From contig NZ_CH902583.1 in assembly GCF_000152965.1 (NCBI RefSeq), positions 2,363,892 to 2,427,891 of the forward strand: a DNA stretch of 64,000 nt, in the 5' to 3' direction. A program made the translations under genes and the position numbers. Source of the DNA: Roseobacter sp. MED193 (GTDB taxonomy: Bacteria > Pseudomonadota > Alphaproteobacteria > Rhodobacterales > Rhodobacteraceae). Of the stretch, positions 26,822 to 35,176 are shown piece after piece. Position 1 is the stretch's first letter, and the number at the start of each line of letters is the position of its first letter. Under the pieces are notes generated by a model. The model searched no databases, had not been told where the DNA came from, and was given only the letters and a program-made list of their open reading frames with translations.

Positions 26822-27267
26822 GCGTTTTCCTCCACTTGATTAATGTAGTCTGCATAGCCCTCGGCCTCCATCTCGGCCAGTGGAATAAATCGCAGCGAGG
26901 CTGAGTTGATGCAGTAGCGCAGGCCGCCGCGATCCACGGGCCCGTCAGGGAAGACGTGACCGAGGTGGCTGTCACCATGGGTCGAACGCACCTCAGTGCG
27001 GATCATGCCCAGGCTGCGGTCTTCCAGCTCGCTGACATATGCGGGTTCAATGGGTTTGGTAAAGCTGGGCCAGCCACAGCCAGAATCATATTTGTCGCTT
27101 GAAGCAAACAGCGGTTCGCCAGAGACGATATCAACATAGATACCGACCTCTTTGTTGGCGAGCAATTGGCCGGTCCCGGGACGTTCGGTGCCAGCGTTTT
27201 GCGTGACGTAGAATTGTTCTTCGGAAAGGGCGGCAATGGCTGCCGGGTCTTTGCTGTATTTACGCAT
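26818..27267 (-). CDS. msrB: Peptide methionine-(R)-S-oxide reductase, zinc-free form
   Basis: The 149-residue protein has the SelR/MsrB fold with catalytic C119 ([11 protein letters not shown]) and a possible recycling Cys, C64 (SGCGWPSF). The two CxxC zinc motifs of the E. coli-type enzyme are missing: the first region reads [11 protein letters not shown] and the second [12 protein letters not shown]. It therefore belongs to the metal-free class. It reduces the R-epimer of methionine sulfoxide. It is upstream of and overlapping msrA. Confidence 0.94.
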   Translation of the reverse strand: MRKYSKDPAAIAALSEEQFYVTQNAGTERPGTGQLLANKEVGIYVDIVSGEPLFASSDKYDSGCGWPSFTKPIEPAYVSELEDRSLGMIRTEVRSTHGDSHLGHVFPDGPVDRGGLRYCINSASLRFIPLAEMEAEGYADYINQVEENA

Positions 27268-27413
27268 ATCATTCTCCGTCTGGTGCGGTCTTCTCTCTCA
27301 GGCCGCTCTGTTCGCTGTATTGGTAAAGATGGGGTGTTGTGGGCAAAATGCAAAGAGCATTTCACCGCGATCGCGTCTCTGTGTGGGGAAGCGCCGGTTG
27401 GCGGCAGGGGCGA

Positions 27414-28286
27414 CTATTGCGGCTTGGCCTGGCGTGACAGTTGCACCGCCAGAATACCCAGGGTCACGACGGCCACGCCAATGATATCCAGCAACCCCAG
27501 TTTTTCGCCCAAGAGGACACTGGCAACGGCTACGCCAAAGACCGGATTGAGAAAGTGAAAGGTGGCAGCGCGGATGGCGCCAATACGGTTGAGGAGCAAG
27601 ACCCAGATAAAGGTCGCCATCAGGCCGGGCACGATGGTGGTATAGGCAAAGGCGAGGCCCAGCCGCAGGGTTGGATTGACAAAGATCTCTTCGGTCAGCG
27701 GCGCGGCGACAAACAGGATGGCAGAGCCAACCAGCATCTGCAGCCCAACAACCATCATGAAGTTGCCCCCTGAGGTGGCGCCGCGTAGCGCTAGCGTCGC
27801 CACGGCCAGAGCGAGAACACCAATGACGCAGAGAAGCATGCCAAAAAGATCCACTCCGTCACTGATGCGAGTCCCCATGATCAAGGCCACGCCAGCCACA
27901 CCTGCAAGCAGCCCCAATACCCCCAGCGGTCGCAGCTTATCGCCGTAGATCAGCCAGGTGGCCATGGCGACCAGCAGTGGCATTGTGGAGGCAATAATTG
28001 CCGCCAGAGAGGCCTCGATCCATTGCATGGCGACAAAGTTGAGCCCTAGGTAGAGCGCATTCTGACAGAGGCCAAAGATCATGGTTGCGCGCCACTGGCC
28101 GCGGGTCAGGCGCCAAGTCTGGCCCAGGGCCAGGGCGATACCAACCCCAATCAAGCCTGAGATCAGAAACCGTACTGCCAGGGAAAACAGCGGCGATGCA
28201 TCCATTACGATGATCCGGGCTGAAGTAAAGGCTGATGACCACATGAAGGCAAAGGTGAGCCCCATGGTAACTGCGCGTAGATCCAT
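27414..28286 (-). CDS. DMT-superfamily (EamA) transporter
   Basis: The 290-residue protein has about ten hydrophobic segments arranged as two EamA repeats (about 5-135 and 148-285). Typical features are FMWSSAFTSARII at the start, the ASLAAIIASTMPLLVAMATWL helix and RAATFHFLNPVFGVAVASVLLGE in the second repeat. Members export or import metabolites such as amino acids or nucleosides, and the substrate cannot be inferred here. It is on its own, 146 bases from msrB, with no operon partner. A second EamA protein is encoded at 48541-49482. Confidence 0.85.
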   Translation of the reverse strand: MDLRAVTMGLTFAFMWSSAFTSARIIVMDASPLFSLAVRFLISGLIGVGIALALGQTWRLTRGQWRATMIFGLCQNALYLGLNFVAMQWIEASLAAIIASTMPLLVAMATWLIYGDKLRPLGVLGLLAGVAGVALIMGTRISDGVDLFGMLLCVIGVLALAVATLALRGATSGGNFMMVVGLQMLVGSAILFVAAPLTEEIFVNPTLRLGLAFAYTTIVPGLMATFIWVLLLNRIGAIRAATFHFLNPVFGVAVASVLLGEKLGLLDIIGVAVVTLGILAVQLSRQAKPQ

Positions 28287-28413
28287 ACCGGTGTCTCCCA
28301 GGGGGCTGATAGCTGTCTCAGGTCTTTAGCAAGGCAAGTACACTGTGGGAATGCACATTCGTGCTGGGATCACAGGATTGGCATTAACCCCCCAGACGGC
28401 AGATCTGCGGGCA

Positions 28414-28439
28414 CAAAAAAGGGCCGCCAAAGGCGACCC
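28414..28439 (-). terminator. Intrinsic terminator after the HU gene
   Basis: On the minus strand GGGTCGCC-TTT-GGCGGCCC (one G-T pair) is followed by TTTTTTGTG. It lies about 35 bases beyond the HU stop. Confidence 0.85.
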
Positions 28440-28473
28440 TGATTTCGGTAGCTGTAATCCGGAAATTCCTGGA

Positions 28474-28767
28474 TTAGGCTTCGCCGTTGACGCTGTCTTT
28501 CAGAGCCTTGGCAATGGTCATTTTCACGACCTTGTCAGCTTCTTTCATGAACTTCTCGCCAGTGGCTGGGTTGCGCACTTCGCGCTCGGGACGCTCGCGG
28601 CAATAGATTTTGCCAACGCCAGGCAAAGTCACGGCGCCGCCAGCGGACACTTCGCTTGTGATCAGCGCGCAAACAGCTTCCAGTGCTGCGCCTGCTGTCT
28701 TTTTGTCTTCGCCCATTTCATCAGCCAGAGCTGCAACCAGCTGGGTCTTTGTCATTGGTTTGGACAT
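28474..28767 (-). CDS. HU-family DNA-binding protein
   Basis: The 97-residue protein has the HU/IHF fold: an N-terminal helical pair (MTKTQLVAALADEMGEDKKTAGAALEAV), the TLPGVGKIYCRERPER beta arm entry, the DNA-inserting RNPATGEK with its Pro, and the C-terminal VVKMTIAKALKDSVN. It bends and compacts DNA. It lacks the sequence hallmarks that would make it IhfA or IhfB, so HU is the better label. It has its own promoter region with a striking palindrome upstream, and its own terminator; an AAGGAG lies just before the start codon. Confidence 0.92.
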   Translation of the reverse strand: MSKPMTKTQLVAALADEMGEDKKTAGAALEAVCALITSEVSAGGAVTLPGVGKIYCRERPEREVRNPATGEKFMKEADKVVKMTIAKALKDSVNGEA

Positions 28768-28827
28768 TCTCAGATCTCCTTAAAACTGCCCGAACTATGG
28801 GGCCTCATCGCGCAACATTATCGTTAT

Positions 28828-28855
28828 GTTGTGTAGGAACACAACGCGTTGTGTT
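28828..28855. promoter_or_regulatory. 18-bp perfect palindrome with an extra half-site upstream of HU
   Basis: AACACAACGCGTTGTGTT (28838-28855) is a perfect palindrome. A further GTTGTGT at 28828-28834 gives three half-sites in 28 bases. It lies 70-90 bases upstream of the HU start codon and is a good operator candidate, possibly autoregulatory. Confidence 0.5.
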
Positions 28856-28909
28856 ACAAAACACTATAGAAACCAGCGGTTTTTTGCAGAAAACAGTGGA
28901 AAACTCGTG

Positions 28910-30394
28910 CTAGAGGAAGGCGGTTTCATCAAAGGAGCGCAGTTTTCGGCTGTGCAGGCGTTCCAAGGGCATGGTTCTGAGCTGTTCCATAGCGCATATG
29001 CCAATTTGCAAATGACGTGCAACCTGTGTTTGGTAAAAGTCCGAGGCCATGCCAGGCAGTTTCAACTCACCATGCAGCGGTTTGTCCGACACACATAGAA
29101 GCGTGCCGTAGGGCACCCGAAAGCGATAGCCATTGGCGGCGATGGTGGCGCTTTCCATATCTAGGGCGATGGCACGAGACTGGCTGAGCCGCTGCACCGG
29201 GCCGGATTGATCACGCAGCTCCCAGTTACGGTTGTCGATGGTGGCGACTGTGCCAGTGCGCATGATCCGCTTCAGGTCGTAGCCCTGAAATTTGGTCACT
29301 TCGGCCACGGCCTGTTCCAGCGCGATCTGGATTTCTGCCAAGGCTGGAATAGGCGTCCAGACTGGCAGGTCATCGTCCAACACATGATCTTCGCGCAGGT
29401 AAGCATGGGCAAGAACAAAGTCTCCCAGCGCCTGGGTATTGCGCAGACCAGCGCAGTGACCGACCATCATCCATGCATGGGGACGCAGGACCGCAATATG
29501 GTCGGTGGCGGTTTTGGCATTGGAAGGGCCGACGCCGATATTGACCAGGGTGATGCCTTTGCCGTCAGCGCGTTTCAAATGATAGGTTGGCATCTGCGGC
29601 AGCTTGGCGATCGCGGGGATCTCTGCTTCTGCATCGGTGATCTCATGATTGCCGGTGCTGACAAAGCTGGTGTAGCCGGAGTTCGGATCCGCCAGCTGGG
29701 CGCGGGCATAGGCCTCAAACTCGGCCACGTAAAACTGGTAGTTGGTGAACAGAACGTGGTTTTGAAAATGTTCAGGCGCGGTGGCGGTATAGTGGGAGAG
29801 CCGTGCCAATGAGTAGTCAATGCGTTGTGCAGTGAACAGGGACAGTGGGCCAATACCGTCTTCGGATTGATAGGTTCCGTTGACGATATCATCATTGGTG
29901 GTGGCCAGATCCGGAACGTCAAAGACATCGCGCAGGGTAAAGCCTGCTGCGCCCTCTTGCGGCACGGTCAGGTCCGGGCGCGAGGCAACGGCAAAATGCA
30001 CAGGAATTGGCGTGGTTGAGGCACCAATGGTGACCGGCTGGCCGTGGTTCTTGATCAACAGGGCGATTTGCTGGGTCAAATAATGGCGAAACAGATCCGG
30101 CCGCGTCACCGTGGTGGCATAGGTGCCAGGCGCGGAAACATGGCCAAAACTGAGACGACTGTCCACTTGCGCAAAGCTGGAGGTGGTAAAGCGTATTTCG
30201 GGATAAAAGGCGCGAATACGCTGCGTGCTCTTCTCTGCCATCGCCATGCTGGAAATAAATTCATCACATAGGAAGGTGGTGGCCTGGGAATAGAGCTCTT
30301 CCAACCGGGCGACAGCGGCACCAGCATCGGTAAAGCTCTCGGGGGCGGGTGTTTCGGGCTGTTTGATCTGCGCAATGGGGGTGGCTGGTGTCAT
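28910..30394 (-). CDS. amn: AMP nucleosidase
   Basis: The 494-residue protein matches bacterial Amn in length (about 484 in E. coli) and layout. An N-terminal regulatory domain (about 1-180, with FYPEIRFTTSSFAQVDSRLSFGHV) is followed by a nucleoside-phosphorylase-like catalytic domain. The latter contains NIGVGPSNAKTATDHIAVLRP, MVGHCAGLRNTQ and ALDMESATIAANGYRFRVPYGTLLCVSDKP. It hydrolyses AMP to adenine and ribose-5-phosphate. Its ATG overlaps the stop of ade by four bases, so adenine produced here can be deaminated by the product of its upstream neighbour. Confidence 0.95.
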   Translation of the reverse strand: MTPATPIAQIKQPETPAPESFTDAGAAVARLEELYSQATTFLCDEFISSMAMAEKSTQRIRAFYPEIRFTTSSFAQVDSRLSFGHVSAPGTYATTVTRPDLFRHYLTQQIALLIKNHGQPVTIGASTTPIPVHFAVASRPDLTVPQEGAAGFTLRDVFDVPDLATTNDDIVNGTYQSEDGIGPLSLFTAQRIDYSLARLSHYTATAPEHFQNHVLFTNYQFYVAEFEAYARAQLADPNSGYTSFVSTGNHEITDAEAEIPAIAKLPQMPTYHLKRADGKGITLVNIGVGPSNAKTATDHIAVLRPHAWMMVGHCAGLRNTQALGDFVLAHAYLREDHVLDDDLPVWTPIPALAEIQIALEQAVAEVTKFQGYDLKRIMRTGTVATIDNRNWELRDQSGPVQRLSQSRAIALDMESATIAANGYRFRVPYGTLLCVSDKPLHGELKLPGMASDFYQTQVARHLQIGICAMEQLRTMPLERLHSRKLRSFDETAFL

Positions 30395-32205
30395 GTAATG
30401 GTCTCGATCACTGGAATCATTTCAAACGTGCGCACGTCCACCAATCCTAGGTCAGAGATCCTGAGTTCAGGGATTACCACCAGCGCCAACAAGGAATGCT
30501 GCATATAGGCGTTGTTGAGCGAGCAGCCGCAGGCCTCCATCGCCTCGCCCAGTTTTTGCGCCTTGGCGGCAACCTCGGTCGCTGGGCTATCGGACATCAG
30601 GCCCGCAATGGGCAGCTCGACCAGGGCGAGTTCTTGGCCATCGCGGAAGATGGTGACGCCGCCGCCGACCTCAGCCAGGCGATTGGCGGCCAGCGCCATC
30701 TGGTCCCGGTCCGTGCCCACCACAATCATATGGTGGCTGTCATGGGCCACAGTTGAAGCCATGGCCATTTTGCCTTGATAGCCAAATCCCGAAACAAAGG
30801 CATTTGTAACGCCGCCAGTGGCCTGGTGACGTTCTACCAGCGCGATCTGGCAGGTCTCTCCTTCGGTGGCCATGGTGGCTTCGACCAAGCCGTCATGCAC
30901 CGGCAGCTCGGCCTTCAGCGCCTTGGTTGGAGCCTGGTTTTCCACCATTCCAATGACATTGGCGGTGACAGCATTGGCACCCTCGGGGGCTGCAATTTCA
31001 AAATCTTTCGCCGTCAGTTCATGGCCCAGATGGATGGTGCCACGGGCACTTTCAGGCCAGTCAAGATGCGGACAATCTACCGTAATAGAGCCGGATTCAG
31101 CTACGATCTGTCCGCGGGCGATCACCAGGTCGATCGGGAGGTCGGTCAGATCCGAGGTGAGGATCACATCGGCGCGCCGTCCTGGCGTGATAGAGCCGAT
31201 GTCGCGTTCCAGGCCAAAATGAGTGGCCGTATTGATCGTCGCCATCTGTAGCGCAATCAGCGGGTCACAGCCGCAGGCTATGGCATGGCGTACCACCCGG
31301 TTCATATGGCCGTCATGCACCAGCGTACCGGAGTGGCAATCATCGGTGCAGAGGATGAAATTGCGCGGGTCCAGGCCCTTCTCCGTGATGGCGGTGATCT
31401 GGGCCTCGACGTCGTACCAGGCGGACCCCAGTCGCACCATGGCGCGCATGCCTTGGCGCATCCGGGCGATGGCATCGGCCTCGCAGGTGCCTTCGTGATC
31501 ATCCGCTGGACCACCGGCTACATAGGCGGCAAAGTCCCGCCCCAGATCTGGCGATGCATAATGTCCGCCGACGGTTTTGCCAGCACGCTGGGTGGCTGCG
31601 ATTTCGGCCAACATTTTGGGGTCGGCATTGGCAACACCCGGGAAGTTCATCATTTCGCCAAGTCCGACGATGCCGGGCCAGGCCATGGCCTCGGCCACGT
31701 CTTCGGCGGTGATCTCAAACCCGGTGGTTTCCAGACCTGGCGCGGAGGGTGCACAGGATGGCATCTGGGTGAAGATGTTCACTGGCTGCAAGAGGGCCTC
31801 ATCGTGCATCAAGCGCACGCCCTCTAGCCCCATCACATTGGCGATTTCATGGGGGTCGGTGAACATGGAAGTCGTACCATGGGGGATCACCGCGCGGGCA
31901 AACTCCGCCGGGGTCAACATGCCGGATTCAATGTGCATATGGGCATCACACAGGCCGGGAACCATAAAGCGTCCCTGTGCCTCGATCACCTGCGTATCCG
32001 GCCCGGTGCAATAGCTGGCATCGGGTCCAACATAGGCAATACGACCGGATTTGATGGCGATGTCGTGATTGTCCAGCACCTCGCGGGTGTGGACATTGAC
32101 CCATTTGCCCTGCCGGATAACTGTGTCAGCGGACGCGCGTCCTGCTGCAACATCGATCAATTCAGGGGCGATATCGGGCCAACTCGGGAAAGCGTTATCT
32201 GTCAT
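30391..32205 (-). CDS. ade: Adenine deaminase
   Basis: The 604-residue amidohydrolase has an N-terminal beta part, the metal-binding DAHMHIES (H89, H91), PHGTTSMFTDPHEIANVMG, CTDDCHSG, SITPGRRADVILTSDL and a C-terminal domain with TVAHDSHHMIVVGTDRDQM. These are typical of the Ade family, which binds a dinuclear metal site. It converts adenine to hypoxanthine and ammonia. It is the promoter-proximal gene of an ade-amn pair, so AMP can go to hypoxanthine without adenosine as intermediate. The upstream neighbour, on the same strand, is an unrelated LysR regulator about 135 bases away. Confidence 0.95.
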   Translation of the reverse strand: MTDNAFPSWPDIAPELIDVAAGRASADTVIRQGKWVNVHTREVLDNHDIAIKSGRIAYVGPDASYCTGPDTQVIEAQGRFMVPGLCDAHMHIESGMLTPAEFARAVIPHGTTSMFTDPHEIANVMGLEGVRLMHDEALLQPVNIFTQMPSCAPSAPGLETTGFEITAEDVAEAMAWPGIVGLGEMMNFPGVANADPKMLAEIAATQRAGKTVGGHYASPDLGRDFAAYVAGGPADDHEGTCEADAIARMRQGMRAMVRLGSAWYDVEAQITAITEKGLDPRNFILCTDDCHSGTLVHDGHMNRVVRHAIACGCDPLIALQMATINTATHFGLERDIGSITPGRRADVILTSDLTDLPIDLVIARGQIVAESGSITVDCPHLDWPESARGTIHLGHELTAKDFEIAAPEGANAVTANVIGMVENQAPTKALKAELPVHDGLVEATMATEGETCQIALVERHQATGGVTNAFVSGFGYQGKMAMASTVAHDSHHMIVVGTDRDQMALAANRLAEVGGGVTIFRDGQELALVELPIAGLMSDSPATEVAAKAQKLGEAMEACGCSLNNAYMQHSLLALVVIPELRISDLGLVDVRTFEMIPVIETIT

Positions 32206-32340
32206 GTGCCAATTGTTATGATTGCGAGGGCAAGTGCAAGCCCTGCACTCTGTTGTTCCTTTAGAAAGACCTATCGATATGGCAAGAGGATGACAGCAAG
32301 TACAGATCTGCAGTCAAGCGGCGGATTCTGAAGGAGCCTG

Positions 32341-33249
32341 TCAGCTGTGGCGTAGGTCAGCTGGCCAGTCTTTGCCGCCTGTGTGGTCCTGGGCCATCTC
32401 TTGGCGTAGCCAATCTGCAAAGGCACACGCACCGGGAGACTGCTCTGCCTGCACGGACAGCAGCAGGTAATAGGCCTCAGGGACGGGGGTACGGTGCTCA
32501 AACGGTGCCACCAGTTTGCCCTGCCGGATCAAATCACCAGCCACGATATCATGTGCTAGGCCAACACCTGCGCCCGCAACCACGGCGGGCAGGCAGGCCA
32601 TATAGGTGGTGGTATAGGTCACCGGCGGGTTGGGCCAGTCGATGCCTCGGTCCTCGGCCCAGGCCGGGAAATTCGCCATCAGGTTGGCACAGTCAAACAG
32701 CCGGTGCTGGTGCAGCGTCTCCAGTGTCACCTCATAGCTTGGGGCGCAGACAGGGTAATAATGATCGCGGTGCAACAGCTCGCCCCGCACCGTATCGGCC
32801 AGCCCCAGCGAAAAGCGGATCTCCACATCTGCGCCTTCGGCCATATCGCGCGGTTCCCAGATCTCAGTCGAGATATTCAAGAGCACATCCGGGTGGGAAT
32901 CGTAGAAGCACCCTAGCCGGGGCGAAAGCCACTGCACTGCAAAGGAGATATTGCACTGCACCTGCACCACATTCTTTGACGGGCCAGAAATGGCGCGGGT
33001 GCCATTGGTCAGGGTGCGAAAGGCTTCGCGCACGACTGGCAGGTAGGTGGTTCCGGTGGGGGTCAGCTCCAGTGCGCGAGGGCGGCGATGAAACAGGGTT
33101 TTGCCCAGGTGTGACTCCAACCCCTTGATCTGTTGACTGACCGCGCTTTGGGTCATGTTCAGATCATGGGCCGCGCCAGTAAAGGACAGGTGTCGGGCGG
33201 CCGCCTCAAATGTTCGCAGCCAGCCGAGCGGAGGGAGAGAATTTTTCAT
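32341..33249 (-). CDS. LysR-family transcriptional regulator (GcvA-like)
   Basis: The 302-residue protein has the N-terminal winged helix-turn-helix (LPPLGWLRTFEAAARHLSF, then AAHDLNMTQSAVSQQIKGLE, about 5-45) and a LysR substrate-binding domain. The PPL..LRTFEAAARHLSF start is typical of the GcvA subgroup. It is divergent from a class II aldolase-like gene, the usual LysR arrangement for control of a neighbour. Direct repeats of CATAAGTT lie in the shared promoter region. The effector is unknown. Confidence 0.88.
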   Translation of the reverse strand: MKNSLPPLGWLRTFEAAARHLSFTGAAHDLNMTQSAVSQQIKGLESHLGKTLFHRRPRALELTPTGTTYLPVVREAFRTLTNGTRAISGPSKNVVQVQCNISFAVQWLSPRLGCFYDSHPDVLLNISTEIWEPRDMAEGADVEIRFSLGLADTVRGELLHRDHYYPVCAPSYEVTLETLHQHRLFDCANLMANFPAWAEDRGIDWPNPPVTYTTTYMACLPAVVAGAGVGLAHDIVAGDLIRQGKLVAPFEHRTPVPEAYYLLLSVQAEQSPGACAFADWLRQEMAQDHTGGKDWPADLRHS

Positions 33250-33251
33250 GC

Positions 33252-33270
33252 CATAAGTTTGTCATAAGTT
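33252..33270. promoter_or_regulatory. CATAAGTT direct repeat in a LysR promoter region
   Basis: CATAAGTT occurs at 33252-33259 and 33263-33270, an 11-base period, directly upstream of the LysR start codon. It could be an autoregulatory site or chance; no T-N11-A box was confirmed. Confidence 0.3.
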
Positions 33271-33362
33271 CAGCTAATGCCAAGCCGATATTTTTTTCGT
33301 TGGTCAAAGGCGCCGTTGCGGCTCAGGTTCTGGACAATCAAAATTGCTTCAGGAGCCCCCGG

Positions 33363-34118
33363 ATGAACACCCCAGAGACACGCCCCAATATGGACCACTG
33401 GCAAGAGCGTGTTGATCTTGCCGCCAGCTTTCGCTGGGTTGAGCGGCTCAATATGCATGAAGGTGTCGCCAATCATTTCAGTTTGGCGGTAAATGAAGAG
33501 GGCACGCAATTCCTGATGAATGCCAATCAGATGCATTTCGCCCGCATTACGGCGTCAAATCTGTTGTTTCTGGATGCGAATGACCCGGACACAATGGCCA
33601 AACCTGGCGCTCCGGATCCCACCGCCTGGGGGCTGCATGGGTCAATCCATCGTCTGTGTCCGCAGGCGCGTTGCGTGATGCATGTGCATTCGATTTTTGC
33701 CACGGTACTGGCCTCGCTGGCGGATAGCACTCTGCCGCCAATTGATCAAAACACCGCGACCTTTTTCAATCGCTATGTCATTGATGATGGCTATGGCGGT
33801 TTGGCATTCGAGGACGAGGGCGCGCGCTGTGCGGCGATGCTGACTGATCCCAAGCAAAAGGTGATGATCATGGGCAACCACGGCGTGCTGGTGATTGGTT
33901 CTGACCCGGCGGATACACTGAACAGGCTCTATTACTTTGAACGCGCCGCTGAGACCTATATTCGGGCGCTGCAAACTGGCCAGAAGCTGCGTGTGTTGTC
34001 CGATGAGATAGCGGAGAAAACCGCGCAGGAGCTGGAAGACTACCCCTCCCAGGCAGAGGCTCTATTGCGGGAGGTCAAGCTGATCCTTGATGGAGAAGGC
34101 TCGAGCTATGCAAGCTAA
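33363..34118 (+). CDS. Class II aldolase/adducin-family protein
   Basis: The 251-residue protein is started at ATG 33363 because the region before it overlaps the LysR gene. The zinc-binding His residues of the fold are visible: H107 and H109 in CVMHVHSIFATVLASL, and H173 in IMGNHGVLV. The VERLNMHEGVANHFSLAV start is typical of the adducin-like branch. Real aldolases of this family cleave sugar phosphates such as fuculose-1-phosphate, while others in the branch have no known activity. It is divergent from a LysR regulator and convergent with the GlxA-type regulator. Confidence 0.82.
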   Translation: MNTPETRPNMDHWQERVDLAASFRWVERLNMHEGVANHFSLAVNEEGTQFLMNANQMHFARITASNLLFLDANDPDTMAKPGAPDPTAWGLHGSIHRLCPQARCVMHVHSIFATVLASLADSTLPPIDQNTATFFNRYVIDDGYGGLAFEDEGARCAAMLTDPKQKVMIMGNHGVLVIGSDPADTLNRLYYFERAAETYIRALQTGQKLRVLSDEIAEKTAQELEDYPSQAEALLREVKLILDGEGSSYAS

Positions 34119-34141
34119 CGCGCCCTGCGGGGGTGGGGGCC

Positions 34142-35110
34142 TCATTTGATGTCGCTGCGCATCTGGCGTGGGGTGGCGCCAAACTCGGCGCGATAGGCAC
34201 GGGTCATGGCACTGGGATCCTCGTAGCCGCTGCGCAGGGCAATTTCAGCGATCGACAACTGTGTCTCTAATACAAGTTTTCGAGCCTGTATGAGGCGCAG
34301 ATGCCGGTAGATTGCCTGCGGGGGAGCACCCAGCTGGGCCTTCATGCGCTGTTCCAGGTCCTTGCGGTTGCGTCCGATTTGGCGGGCGATTTCAGGCACC
34401 GAGAGAGGTGTTTCAATATGCGCCTGCATCAAGGCCAGTGCCCTGGCGACGGAGCGGCTGCGGGCTGAGCCTATCGCAGGGGTGGCAGGTTCTGCCTCAG
34501 TGACTTCGGGGCTCATAAACAGGGCCGCAACCTCTAGCCGCAGGGCCTGGCCATGGGCCTGCCCGATGAGTTCCATCATCAAATCAAAGGCCGCCAACGC
34601 GCCAGTGCAGGTGATGCGGTTACCGTCCTGCACATGGCGCAGGCGTTGGGCGTGGACCTCAGGGAAATCTTCAGTAAAGCCTGCCAGCTCCTCCCAATGA
34701 ATGGTCGCGCGGCGCTGTTCCAACAATCCAGCGGCAGCCAGCAGCCAGGCTCCAGCATCAAACCCAGCCATCACCGCATATCGTGTGGCAGCAGCCCGCA
34801 GTGATTTCTTGGCTGTCTCTGTCGCCAGCGGACGGTAGCGATAAGAGGGCATCGCAATCAGCATATCGCCCTGGCAGCGGGCCAGCTTGTCATGGGGGTT
34901 CACCTCCATTCCGGCGGAAGAGGTTGCGGGGGCCCCATCCAGGGTTAGGAACCGCCAGCGATAGATCTGTCGTCCCGCCAGGGTATTGGCGGCGCGCAGG
35001 GGCTCGACTGTATTGGCAAGGCAATGACCGGAAAAATCATCAAACAACAGCAAATCAATCTGCTGCGCTGCGGCGTCTTCTTTCACCCAACTCTGCATGA
35101 TTTTTTCCAT
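34142..35110 (-). CDS. GlxA-family AraC-type regulator
   Basis: The 322-residue protein combines an N-terminal DJ-1/PfpI-like domain (about 15-190, with DLLLFDDFSGHCLANTVEPL and AVMAGFDAGAWLLAAAGLLE) with a C-terminal AraC double helix-turn-helix (about 225-320, ending ALRSGYEDPSAMTRAYRAEF). This architecture includes regulators of carnitine and glycine betaine catabolism in Pseudomonas (CdhR, GbdR). The gene is divergent from an acyl-CoA dehydrogenase operon only 66 bases away. It is therefore the likely activator of that operon, with a quaternary amine or derivative as possible inducer. Confidence 0.85.
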   Translation of the reverse strand: MEKIMQSWVKEDAAAQQIDLLLFDDFSGHCLANTVEPLRAANTLAGRQIYRWRFLTLDGAPATSSAGMEVNPHDKLARCQGDMLIAMPSYRYRPLATETAKKSLRAAATRYAVMAGFDAGAWLLAAAGLLEQRRATIHWEELAGFTEDFPEVHAQRLRHVQDGNRITCTGALAAFDLMMELIGQAHGQALRLEVAALFMSPEVTEAEPATPAIGSARSRSVARALALMQAHIETPLSVPEIARQIGRNRKDLEQRMKAQLGAPPQAIYRHLRLIQARKLVLETQLSIAEIALRSGYEDPSAMTRAYRAEFGATPRQMRSDIK

Positions 35111-35176
35111 TGCTGCACAAACAGAACCTAGCTCGAGACTAGACTGATCTGCAAGTCAAAGAGAAGGATAGGCGCG

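Noticed and set aside
34142-35110. Assigning the GlxA-type regulator firmly as CdhR or GbdR
   Set aside because: The architecture is shared by many regulators of unknown effector, so the name would be over-interpretation.
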